The translations under genes were made by a program, and so were the position numbers. From Fennellomyces sp. T-0311 (Eukaryota; Mucoromycota; Mucoromycetes; Mucorales; Lichtheimiaceae): 64,000 nt of DNA. The DNA lies in assembly GCA_025266875.1 (NCBI GenBank), contig JALLLT010000003.1, forward strand, positions 310,001-374,000, written 5' to 3'. How positions within the stretch are numbered: position 1 is the stretch's first letter; each line of letters starts with the position of its first letter. The notes under the pieces are model-generated. The model did not search any database. It was not told the origin of the DNA and worked only from the letters and a program-made list of their open reading frames with translations. Below, in pieces: positions 37,876 through 48,635 of this stretch.

Positions 37876-40800
37876 CTAAGTCCAGGATGTAAGAACGCCA
37901 TCAGTCGCCATCTTGCTCTGTGGTACGTCCAGCCACGGATCTTGTGTGAACATTCCCGGAGAAGCAGAAGATGCTGAACGGTCGTCACTGGCTGTAGCAG
38001 ACGAATTGGTCGGTTCCAAATGTAGGGGTTGCTGACTCCATGACCGTGGTGACGTTTTGCTTCGTTTTTGTTGCTGGGGCTGCTGCTGATGATGCGGATT
38101 ATTGCTGCCTGATCTTCTCCGCTGCTTTGAAAGTTGGGCATGCTGCTCAATCCATCCAGGCTGTGCTAACCGTTGGTGCTGATTTTCCATATTGAAAAAG
38201 AACATCAAATTGCTGTTGTCATTCATATTGGGTTGCTGCGTCGTATGGGACGTCATCGGATCAATGTTGAGACTCATGGATGGATCCGCAATACCAGGGC
38301 CAAACGAAGTTGAATCCACACTCATGTGGGTGTTCTGATGGAGAGTTTCCACGATTGAAGCCTGAAAGTCAAGGTTCCAATTTTTCTGTCGGCTTGCTGT
38401 TGTCCAGTTCTTTGGTGGTTGATTACGCTGGTTTGGTGCTGGAAGCAACGGTACTTTGGATGCATTGGATGCAAGGCTGCTGACAATGCTACCTCCTGAA
38501 TTGGTTGCAGCGGAGGTATTGTTCAACATGCTGGAAGTGAATGGCTCTGGTGTCGGAGGTGCCTCACTTCTCATCGTTCGATCACCCACACGGGAAGCAT
38601 ACAAGCTCGGGTCAGATGTTGTTGTTGTTGCTGCTACTTCTGCTGGATCCGTCAATTCCATGAAGAAAAGGTCGTCAGTATACATTGCCAAGTCGGATTG
38701 ATCAGGAATTTCGTGCATGTTCAAGCTACTATAGGCACCATTAGTTGTCGCAGGAATGGCTGTTGAAAGTCGTTGATGGCGATGATCCGTCCGTAACATT
38801 TCCATCTGTCGCATGGCATCATCACTGTACGCTGTGTCGGTCCGAATCCGTTTTGCTGTGAGTACAGGCATTTGCTGTTGTTGGTACTCAATGTCCAGAT
38901 TCGGGTAATTGGTCGCTGCGTATTGGCGTTTTTGACTATGGGCTAAGATTGTTTGTTGTTGTTGTTGTTGTTGTTGTTGTTGCTGTTGCACCGTAGTTAT
39001 ATTTCGCCTTTTCCGGGTGGCAGCAGATGATCTTAATGGAAGACTTGGATAACCATCTGAAGATCCGGCGATGGTGTGTCGCAGAGATAACCCCGGTGCA
39101 TTTGTGGAAGCGGCGGCAGCAGCGGCGGCAGCTGCTTCGTTGTATGGAACATGTGTCTTGTTGAACATGTCCATATTTCCACTGAATGCCATGGTGCTTG
39201 GTGTTTGGATACCATTGGGTGTGCTGCTAACGCTGCTGCTGTTGCCACGCAGATCCTTTTGCCGTGACAACTTATCCAACTGCTCACGGTCAATATCGTT
39301 CCGAGTGAGAGGATACGTCGCCCCACGAGCTGCTGTACCTCCGGCTTGCAAAGGTAAAGTGTCACTTAACATGCTTTCCTCAGTCAGTACGGGTGTAAAC
39401 GGCTCCATCCATTGACTGTCAACAAATCGTGGTTTGGCTGATAGTCGTTGTAGCTGTGAGCTTGTTGTGGGGGCTGCAGATGGTACAGGAATAAGCCGAC
39501 CTTCAGTCAATGTTTGCGCAATCAAATTGGTTGGTGACGATGATGGCGGTTTGGCAGTTGCTTGAATTTCATCCAAGGGACTCGTGATAACGTTGGCTAC
39601 CTCCATTTGAGAGCATATAGGATTCAATAACCGTTGGAGTTTGTAAATAGGCATCACTGTGGCGGCTTTTGTCTCAGTAGATGCTGCTACACTGGCAGCA
39701 GTGGAAGCGACAACCTCTGTGGCCTGTATCTGTTGCTTCTGTTGTTTCAGACCGATGTTCGATCCACGGTATGGATTTCGTTGTCGAAGACAAGAAACGG
39801 ATACTGAGGCAGCTAGACACAGCGGATAGAGAACAGCGTGGGCAATTGGGTCATGATGCCGTAGTGTATCTGTGTCACTTAGCAGTGTATGATGATCCAT
39901 TGTGAGATCGTCGATGATATGTACAATATCGGCTGCTGCTGAATCGCACAAGTCGAGAATCATGTTACGCGACGACGCTTTGCAGATCTTTTCTTCTGCT
40001 TCCAGCTTTGGTGACTTGAACGTACTCTTTGGCGAAAACAGTCGTAATGAAGCTGGAATCTGACAAAAGAACACCTGGATTGTGAGTGTATGATGATATA
40101 GTGCAAGGACGCACGCTGGTAAACTGGCATGTGATGGTCTTGAAAAGTCTTCCTGCTTAACTTTCTGCTGTTGATTTGTTGTTCTCCGTGTATCGTAAGC
40201 GTGGACCTTTGACCACGCTTGAAGAGATTCCAGATGTTGCTATGACAATAAAAAAAATTAAGTATGGCAAATAAGAAGTACGACAAAATAAATACCTTAA
40301 TGTCAGAACACTTCATATCGGATCTTGACAATTTCTTCAAAAAGCCAGTGTATCCATCAGTGACATCCATTGCCCACCGCTGCCTAGCAGCTTTTGTATC
40401 TGTTGCATCGCTGATCTTGGGTAAAGTTGATGGAATGGTGCGATCATTGGCAGATGGTAATGCAACACTGACATCGGTTGTCCATTCTTCACGATGCAGA
40501 TAAAAAGAGAACCACACCTGCCATGCATTAAGGATCTTGTAAAGAGCTTTGAGCCGCTTCTTTTCGCTGGATACCATGGATGGGTCACCGGAACCGTTGA
40601 TGCTACCGTGCAAATTACACCTGAGAGCATACCCAATACCTATTCGTAGTGTCATATAGGCCTGCTCCTCACATACAGCTGCACACTGATAGTGAGCAAG
40701 CAGCACAGCCACGCGGGCCAACTGCAGCAAGGAGGTACGATCGAATGACCGGTTTTTTTCAACAGTGAATGTGGCGTCTAAAAATCTGCTTTGGGCTTTC

Positions 40801-41773
40801 TGATAAAAGAGGTCGGCATAATCTTCCAATCCAGGTGCGATGTCTTTGCAAGTAGTGGCCAGCGATTGAAATGCAGCATGAAGTACGATGGCATGGATCG
40901 CAAAGACGGTGATGATCTCAATGGTGTTGTCTGCGGGGGAGGTGGGGGTCGGGATGTTGCTTGGGGAGTTTTGATGACAGAAAGCCTGCGATAATGCAGG
41001 TACGGATGCGCTATGCAGCGGCGCACAGTTGACCATGGTACTGTACAAAAGATTGAATTTGGAAAACAAGTTGATAATCTCTTTGCTAAGGCCTTCGGGT
41101 GGCGCTGTGCTACGGTCTTTGTTGGCATTTGTGAGAAAGAGACGGAATTGCGCAACGAAGGAGGACCATATTTTGTAGGGCTGCGACGTCAAATTGAAAA
41201 AGTCAAATAGAAGTGGGGGGAGCTGTGTTCCGAGCAGATAGCTTTTGGTTGTGATGGAGCTGTCATGGTGACGCATGGATTCGTACAGATCATTGGCGAA
41301 AGATATGCGTTTCAGGCTCGAGCGGGTGTATTCGTGATGGTGTGGTGATGGCTGCGGGGATGGTGAGAGCGGTGGGGGGACACTGGCGGTGGCGGCGCGG
41401 GCCGGTTGTGTTTGACGCGCAGGCCGGTTATCGTCTGAATCGTCGTAGGCGGCGGATGAGGCTTCCTTGCTACTATGGCTGCCGTTGTCGCTGTTTGAAA
41501 CATCGTCTTCCTTGGTCTGACCGGTCCGTTGCTGCCGTTGTTCTCCGTAACTGCACTCGAGTCCATGTTGGTTGCATCGACCGCATGGCAGCTCTACATA
41601 CCCGCCGGGCAATCAGTCAGTAAAAATGAGCATGCGATCTGAGGTGCATGCTTACGGCCATCACAGCGAATCTTCTTTTGGCGGCATAATTGGCATGCCT
41701 TTGGCACTTTGTGTCGTTTGAATGGGAAATCCTCCTTGGAACATGAATGCCACCGGAACGTAGTTGAAGTCAT
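37876..41773 (-). CDS. Zn(II)2Cys6 transcription factor, glutamine-rich
   Basis: Nuclear binuclear-zinc-cluster regulator with a fungal-type middle homology region. Three exons give roughly 1,260 residues. The zinc cluster CQLCRQKKIRC plus DGQLPCGRCNQHGLEC (spacing C-x2-C-x6-C-x5-C-x2-C-x6-C) lies near residue 25 and is split by the first intron (about 41597-41655). The middle region (RISFANDLYESM, YLLGTQLPPLLFDFFNL, RVAVLLAHYQCAAVCEEQA) fits the fungal_trans domain. The long C-terminal exon (about 790 residues) is low-complexity, with a run of 13 glutamines (about 38950-38990), a run of nine alanines near 39115 and many QQQ/HH patches typical of activation domains. The start is the only in-frame ATG before the cluster. 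It converges on the permease, which together with the monooxygenase could be its target. Confidence 0.92.
38950..38991 (-). repeat. CAA/CAG trinucleotide repeat (polyQ)
   Basis: An uninterrupted TTG repeat on the plus strand ends in TGCTGTTG, encoding about 13-14 glutamines in the regulator's C-terminal half. It is mostly CAA codons, so the tract is nearly pure at DNA level and likely length-variable. Confidence 0.93.
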
Positions 41774-43162
41774 TGTAAAACAAGCAAGCAAAAGAGAAAA
41801 AGCAAAAGAAAGAAAACTGAAATAGAGCAGAAGAAAAAGGGAAGGATATATTTTTTTGTTTGGGCTCACAGGAAGACCCTTCTGACGATGACCTTACGGG
41901 CTGCGCTGCCCTTTTTTTTACGTCCTGTTTTTCGCTCCATACCTAGATCCCTGTTCCTCATACTCGGTACTGGCTATGTCATGCTTGCCAATTTGCCCTT
42001 GACTTGGCCCTAATGCGAGTGATGCGTGTTCCGTCCAGAACATGGTATGCATAGTAACGCGCTCTTTCGCATTGCACACCGCAAACGCCTTTCAACCCCC
42101 AAAGCTACTCCCCGCCACCTTGTCCCTCCCCCCCCCGTTTTTTTTGGCCATGAAGAGTTGCCCGCCAAAACCTTTTTTTTTCGCTTGGAATTCAAAACAA
42201 CCGTCGTCCTAATGTGGATGATAGCACAACATCGCTTCTCTATCCTCACATCGCGTGTGTTTTCCTCCTTGGCGTAAGTGGATATACTATTATTATTTTT
42301 GCTTCGTGACAAATGATCTATATGGTAGGTATCACAGCAAATCCTAACGAATGAACCTTCTTTTGTTCCGATAGATGACGCTTTGTCGGCTCTTCCTACT
42401 CCTTTTCCGTCACAGACCAAGAAAACATGAAAACACCTGCATGATTATTATTGTGTATAAGCTGAGAAATAAAAGCAGTCCTCTACCGTAGCAGCACAGA
42501 AGAGCCGTTGCAATAAATGTATATAGCTCAGTATATTTGGTGCGGTTAGCAACCCTCATGCGATCGATAGCCAATTTCACAAGCCACACAACCAACGGAA
42601 CCAACCAAGGCAAGACCCGAGCCGAAGCCAAAGAGGTTCCCTTTGCGTCGCACTAAATTACTGCAAGTTTCGGTGTATACCGTCCACCTGATTTACGGAG
42701 CCAAAGAACAGTGGGGGGTCTTGCCCATTTTTGGCTAACTATAGTCGCAATGAAGCCGAAGATCCCGTACTGCGTATCTCACCTAGCGCAGTGTAACCCA
42801 TCCCCCGGATTCGGTTTTGCGTTTCATTTTCCACGAGTGTACTTTTTTTTTCCGTTGCTCCCCCCATTTTTTCTATGCTTGCGAAGCATATGCCTAAAGT
42901 TTCGATCTTGACAGTTTCATTTATATTTTTTCTTAAAACAAAAAGGAAGACACTGTTTGGAATCGATGCATTAGTATAAAGTTTAATTTTCTCATCTATA
43001 CGTTTTAGACTCGTCTGATTCCGTGTATTACATAAAGATAGGAAAACGGATGACATTTGAAAGACTGTATACAACATTTTATTTAACTTCAAAACCATAT
43101 ATTTATTTTACTGTAAGCAAGAGCCTAAATCATTGGCAATGAGAATCTATCCGGTTCTTGTG
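41774..43162. other. Intergenic upstream of the regulator
   Basis: The first 150 bp form the A-rich leader of the regulator. At 42160-42430 both strands carry frames with coding-like strings; a possible plus-strand exon pair with an intron at about 42271-42342 encodes RRPNVDDSTTSLLYPH joined to ILTNEPSFVPIDDALSA. No start codon can be placed in that frame, so no gene is called. Homopolymer runs (eight or nine T, ten C) occur at 42130-42182. Confidence 0.35.
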
Positions 43163-43724
43163 TTACATTGGCGTTGGAGATGGCGAAAAGGGTGAATCTA
43201 CCCGTGTGAAAGCCATTCCGGACATGGCCAGTTCATCTATCTTGCGGTATGTAACGAGCGTAGCCAGAATATAAACCAGGAGGTGTATCACATGAGTGAC
43301 CAGATCTCACCAGGTCATGGGAAATTGCTTAGTATTTTGTTTATCTGTAATTAGACGTCTATCTCGTTAACGACTTAGAAAGACCGGGTGCCACAGAAAA
43401 TACGCACACTGCGTAGTATCAGCTAGCCAATTATCGGATATCATATAGAGAATCCACCGGAAGAAGGGAAACTAGGAGGGTTGTAAAAAGAAGTGAAACA
43501 TAAAAAATGATGACTAGTCTGGTGGTACCTTTTCCTTTTACTAAGTGACCGACCCCTCGAAAGCAAATATATACACACATTTGAAAGTGATGCGCTAATA
43601 TAAACATATTTGCTTGAGCTGAAAATAGGCAAACAGCTGCCCTGCCAAAGCACTGTCTTGCACTTCCTCTCGAATCGTCTATATCGCTTCCATCGCGGGG
43701 ATTTGTATACATTACGGAGTCCAT
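43163..43724 (-). CDS. Candidate small membrane protein (tentative)
   Basis: A minus-strand ATG at 43724 opens a frame with NPRDGSDIDDSRGSARQ and then two hydrophobic stretches (LVIIFYVSLLFTTLLVSLL). A separate downstream frame, preceded by an AG acceptor near 43308, reads LVTHVIHLLVYILATLVTYR followed by KIDELAMSGMAFTRV and stops at 43163. Both look like parts of one membrane protein, but I could not place the joining intron with confidence. The family is unknown. Confidence 0.3.
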
Positions 43725-44689
43725 ATACTTACCGTAACCATGGATCTTAATGCAGACAACAGTTTACGTACTTTGTGTTCGTGGCAACGTAAAGAATAAC
43801 AGTGTAACCTCCGTTGTTGTGTGATTGATCATCATTTGTTATTTGTTTCCAAATATTCGATGAATGTGAAAATTGCGTGCAGTTTGATTTGCCTAAATAT
43901 TGAAAGATTAACTGCACGAGCTTAGCAGCACACCCTGGACAACTTAGTGCGGCGTAGTTGAGCGGCCCCCTTTAGTAACACATTGACATGAAGGTAACTG
44001 GCCCACACCGTATTAAGTTCAGCGTTTATCCCATCTTGATCATTCGACAAGCTGTGTGAGAGTGTAAAACGGCAACTGATTTATAATCCCAGGTACCCAT
44101 TATCAATTCTGTACGCTTTCTTTGTTTGACACATGATAAAATGGAAAAAAAATTGGGCGTATTTTGCAGTAGTGATGCAGAGTACATACATCAAATTTGC
44201 TCAGTGTCCATGTAACACACACTTGAGGCACCCGTCATTCCCTTGTAACCTATTGGAACCGGACCCGATCATTTTATACTTTTCAAAAAAAAGTTTTTTT
44301 TTTTTTTTTTACCATCATGCTGACCACAAGAAAAAAGAACGTGCGGGCCATGATTACAGAATAATATATGCATGAACCTAATTGTGTGACTGTAACACAA
44401 CATGATTGTAGAAAGGGTATTTTGCCGCTAAATATTTTATTATTACATGACCACCTTGGTTGACCCCACCATTGGAGATTGATTTTAGGTATGTCTAAAT
44501 AAGGTGAATGTGTCGGATTTTTGCTGTTTTCGAGCGCCAATGTGTGGTACAAGTAGAAGGCTGAGCAACAGTGACCAACCGGATATTTGCCAAGATAAGA
44601 AAATACGGATCGGTTCACCGGAAACAATTTCTCTTTCACTTGACAGAGGTGGCTGCGCATTCTACCCGATATACATCAGTGAGTAATAA
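43725..44689. other. Intergenic, no supportable gene
   Basis: AT-rich, with a run of 17 T near 44294-44310. A minus-strand frame at 44283-44660 is interrupted by this homopolymer tract (polylysine in translation) and is not credible. Confidence 0.5.
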
Positions 44690-45750
44690 TTATGCATCGT
44701 GAAACGATAACGCCACATCATTTTCAAAACAAAGACGTGAAAAGGCACCATTCATGGTCATATGATATGTAAGCATAGTTTCTTTTTCTCTTTCATTAAT
44801 GAAAGCTGTGCGCTCAAGTGAGTTGAAATATTTGGAATTCCGTAAATGATCTCGTGCACAGAGCTTTGTCGTGCGTAATATGTACCGTTGTATTAGCTCA
44901 ACATGGATTACGCACGGCCAACGTTGTGTTTTTGGATCGTCGTATAACACAAAGTATGGACACAACAGATCCTGTGTGAGCCCAAGATGGCCAAACAAGG
45001 CAGGCGCTTTACTTGGTATTTGCATTACATTTATTTCAGCAGCAATACGTAATACGTAGTTTTCTATTTCTTCTTCTACGCCTTTTACTTGAGATTGTGT
45101 CAAATGTAAACATGCTGCTCTCTACTTATAGCAAGGTAGTAAACAATAGCATCAAGTTAAAGCTCACGAACCGCCTTATGTAATATTAGTAGTCTTGATC
45201 ATGCGCCTAGATTTTGTATCACCCCATGCTTGGCAAAAGACCATTCCTCGATTCCTAATCCCTCATCACTCGCTCGTTGGTCAAAAGCAAAAGGGTGCTT
45301 AAAAAATAAGTACGTAACTGGCTTTACTCCCTTCGTGATATTGCACATAGTGTACATATGTACAATTGAATTTGAACCTTGAGTTTGCAAATCTATAAAA
45401 TGTGCAGTAAAAGTATTCGCAAAAAATAGTGCGAAGGATCCAATGTCTCGCACTTTATCTACCTCCAGTAGGACGCCACCAGCATAAACTCCCCGAGAAG
45501 TCTTCATACTAAGAAACGATACTTACTATATTGCGTGAGCACACGATACTTCTGGGCCATTATATATACTTGATATAGGTGTAAGATCTATTTTTTTATT
45601 CCCAACGGAGCGCATCGCTATGTCTCCCTCATCTCTAGTGTCACGCGTAATGTTCGAATCCTCACAATTTCTCCTTGATTGGGTTCTTTGAAATTTTCTT
45701 TCTTGCCCAGAGAATACTCTTGTTTTTTTTATTTTCCGTATTGTTTTCAT
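44690..45750 (-). CDS. Hypothetical three-exon protein, family unknown
   Basis: Three exons (45545-45750, 45223-45508, 44690-45121) join in phase to a 307-residue soluble protein from the ATG at 45750. The first exon is basic and charged. The second contains FFANTFTAHFIDLQTQGSN and TYLFFKHPFAFDQRASDEG. The third contains QSQVKGVEEEIENYVLRIAA and LCPYFVLYDDPKTQRWPCVI. The donors used (GTGTGC and GTGATA) are weak, which lowers confidence. Support comes from a diverged, decayed copy of the third exon at about 48.1-48.3 kb. No known domain is recognised; a lineage-specific family is the likely explanation. Confidence 0.45.
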
Positions 45751-47590
45751 ATATATATTGCGCTATTAATATGCGCTAATTTCCTTAGATCGATGAACGG
45801 AAGAAGAAATAAGGTCGGTTAGGTAAGGATTGCATCATAAGGTGTAAAAGACTTGTCTGGAAGACCGATTCTGAGCTAGACATAGCGTAGATAGAGCTTA
45901 AAAATGGGGGAGAGGTTGGCAGGAAAGCTAAAATGTAAAACTAGCCCTCAAGTTCATAAACTAAAGTGTGATATAATGAATGGAATATTATGATGGGCTG
46001 ACATTGTGTTCTTAAACTAAAGGAAATATGGCCGAGGCCGGATAAATCGATAACACTACGTGTCACTAGGAAATCCATGATCAGGAGTAGAGTAACTTTT
46101 CTGTTACAAAAATTGCTTTATTGTCTGATTTGGGGCTCACAACAGCTATTACTCTATTGTGATGGTGGAGAGTTAAAAGAATTATAGTAAAACTTATGAG
46201 TAATTTTAAGTAAATTTCAAAATAATTGCGAGTCCACTGTAATGATGCCGCATACGTATCATTGTTGCCGATTATCCACTTTTCGGCATCGATGTTTTCT
46301 TCTGCTTGTATCGTTTAGTATGTATAATGGTCGTACATATACACTATAGCTATCTTTAACTGGAGGACATGACACATATAAATCCTGTAATGTATAGGAC
46401 TACATACCTTATCAAAAGGCGCATGGCTGTGCATAAGTAATTTCAGTGACATGTATGGATTAATATCGCGACCGTTGAAGTCAGACGCAACTGTATTTTG
46501 AGGCGCATTTGCATGATCCAGAAATGGGTTTGCTAGATAGTTTCAAGCACGCTCCAGTCTTGTTAAAACAAGCGATGTAGATAAAAACTCACTTTGTTCG
46601 GGCTCATTCGGGTTCATTTGATAATGAATAAGTCTGAATGCTTGCGTGCTTTTCTAATACGGCTCACCGCGCCGAGCGTGGACTGGAACAGGTTGAATGC
46701 CAATTTTTAGGAACAAATGCCCCAGTGGTGCGTCTCAGGGCAAAGCCTGACTTGCGTTGTTTTAGGGTATATGCAACATCACCTAATTAAATTATAGGTG
46801 AGGAAAAACGTGACGACGTGTATCATAAGTCGCTAACGTTCTGCGTAGAGAACCGAAGTATAAATAGTGCATATATAACGATGCCTTCGGCGTGGTACAT
46901 ATGTGTTCAAAGAAAAAAGTTCAACCGATATTGTGAGTACCATTGATGTATCTAATTATCGTGAGTTACGCTTTACTTTTGATTATGAAACCTCATCCAG
47001 CATATGGTAGGCCCATTAGATTGTACGCTTGTAAGCTCAATAAGATTGCCGGTATATGTATCACCATATATATTTGGATATCACATTGCTGAAGCCCACT
47101 CAACATTCATATGAATCTTAAGTTTGTTTCTCGCTTGTAAAAATATGTATGCTTCTAGAATCTACGTATAAAATGCACCGGACTGTAGTACAGCTTGCTG
47201 GGAATATTAGCAGGACTTTACATGAACAAGGTTTTGTGTGTCTCGATCAAATGTGGTAGACGTCCGTAATATATAAACTTGCTTGTTAAGGTGAACGCCG
47301 GATACATTGTCGTTTCGTTTTCTTACAAAGCAGCTCCAGTCATTTGATGTTGCTTTTGAGTGCAACCAAAATCAAGGTTACAAGCGCAACAATTCCAGTG
47401 GGCAACGTTTGCCGCTATATTCTCTCCAGTGTATATTATGTTCTTCTGTTTTCAATGTCCAGTAACTATTGGTTTGTTTTTTGTTTGCTCTCCTATAGCT
47501 TCTCTTGTTTTCAGTGCTCATTTGAGATTGAGTGGTGGTGGACATTTTTTGAATGTATACCAATATTCTTAAAAGTATCAAGCGTCAGTT
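45751..47590. other. Gene-poor AT-rich DNA
   Basis: No open frame above 70 codons lies in 45751-47340. Frames at 47344-47622 overlap on both strands and show no domain. At about 46215-46240 the sequence ends CGAGTCCACTG followed by TA, reminiscent of one end of a pogo-type element, but no partner end was found. Confidence 0.45.
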
Positions 47591-47595
47591 GTGTG

Positions 47596-48300
47596 TTAGC
47601 TGGCTCGCCATTTCGTCTGTGATAATATGTCCACTAGCAAATGCACTATTTCGATATTCATTTTCTTTTGACTTGCCCACATATCACATAGCTGTAAAGC
47701 ATCAGATGCGTTATTGTAAAAGCATGCAAAAAAGGCTTTGCCGTTTGAGGATGATAATTGGGAGCTGCCTAATGTTTCAGCAGCGAATGGTGCTTTCCTC
47801 ATTTACTCTCTTGCTGAACGCCCGTTATGTTCTGTAAGCTGAATTGACCCCAATGGCCAAGAACAGTCCATCCTTTCTCTTTGCCGAACTGAAGGCGTTC
47901 TTTTCAACAGTTTTGTGATCTGAAGCCTGAAGGCCTCTTACGGAAGAAGTATTTTTCTGAAGTCTTGATAAAAGAAGATGCCTTTTGATGTGCTTAAACA
48001 ATTTCATCTCAGCCATGTTGCCAATGCTGTCAATGCAATTATTTACTCGGTTTAGCTTCTTGGCTTCTTGTACGAGTCACTAAAAGAGTAAGTGTCTTGT
48101 TTGGCCATAAAAGTAGCAAAGCTTACAGCCTTGGTTCAAAGACCGTCAAGGGTCTTCGTGCACGGATTCTTGCATATGCTGGTTCAATGTGAAATACGCA
48201 CGGTTAACCTTGTGTATTTGATCATCGTCTGACACAAAGTGGGGTATACAGCATATCCCTTTGCGCTAACCCAGGTAAAGTAAGCACCTCCCCCCGCCAT
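47596..48300 (-). pseudogene. Decayed relative of the 44.7-45.75 kb gene
   Basis: At 48190-48290 the minus strand aligns with the third exon of the gene at 44690. Shared nucleotide blocks include ACTTTGTGT..ACGA.GATC and CCGTGCGTA.T.CA, in the same order and spacing, but stops interrupt the frame. Further along the minus strand are coding-like frames (MAEMKLFKHIKRHLLLSRLQ, then FLAIGVNSAYRT, and after a stop NNASDALQLCDMWASQKKM). The homology to 44.7 kb is convincing only for the first 100 bp. Confidence 0.4.
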
Positions 48301-48635
48301 AGATTCGGTTCTGATACACATGCTTATTTTTTACGTATCTAAAAGCACGAGTTACCGGTTTGACAAGGTTGCAAGATATAAATGACTAATCCGAATCTAC
48401 GAAGATTCCTATATTACATAATACATAAGGCGCTGAAGAATAATGCGGTTACCCCTAGATTTATTGTACAACCTCCTGTTTGGCGAAAAAAAAGCTCGAT
48501 AAGGAAATCTAAATGTCAACTGATTCAAAACGAATACACAGTAATAAGAAAAATTCATTATATGCATCTTAACTAAATATGTACAACAAAAAAAGGCAAA
48601 AGGGAGGCACGATGTATGTAAAGAGAGATATAATA
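48301..48635. other. 3' flank of the kinase gene
   Basis: AT-rich and without a supportable gene. It must contain the kinase polyadenylation signals on the minus strand. Confidence 0.45.

Noticed and set aside
42160..42430. Small spliced plus-strand gene
   Set aside because: Two exon-like pieces fit in phase, but no start codon or upstream exon can be placed, and the minus strand is also open.
44283..44660. Minus-strand frame of 125 codons
   Set aside because: It runs through a 17-base homopolymer tract and shows no domain.
46215..46242. Second inverted-repeat transposon end (CAGTGGACTCGC next to TA, read on the minus strand)
   Set aside because: No matching partner end was found within several kilobases.
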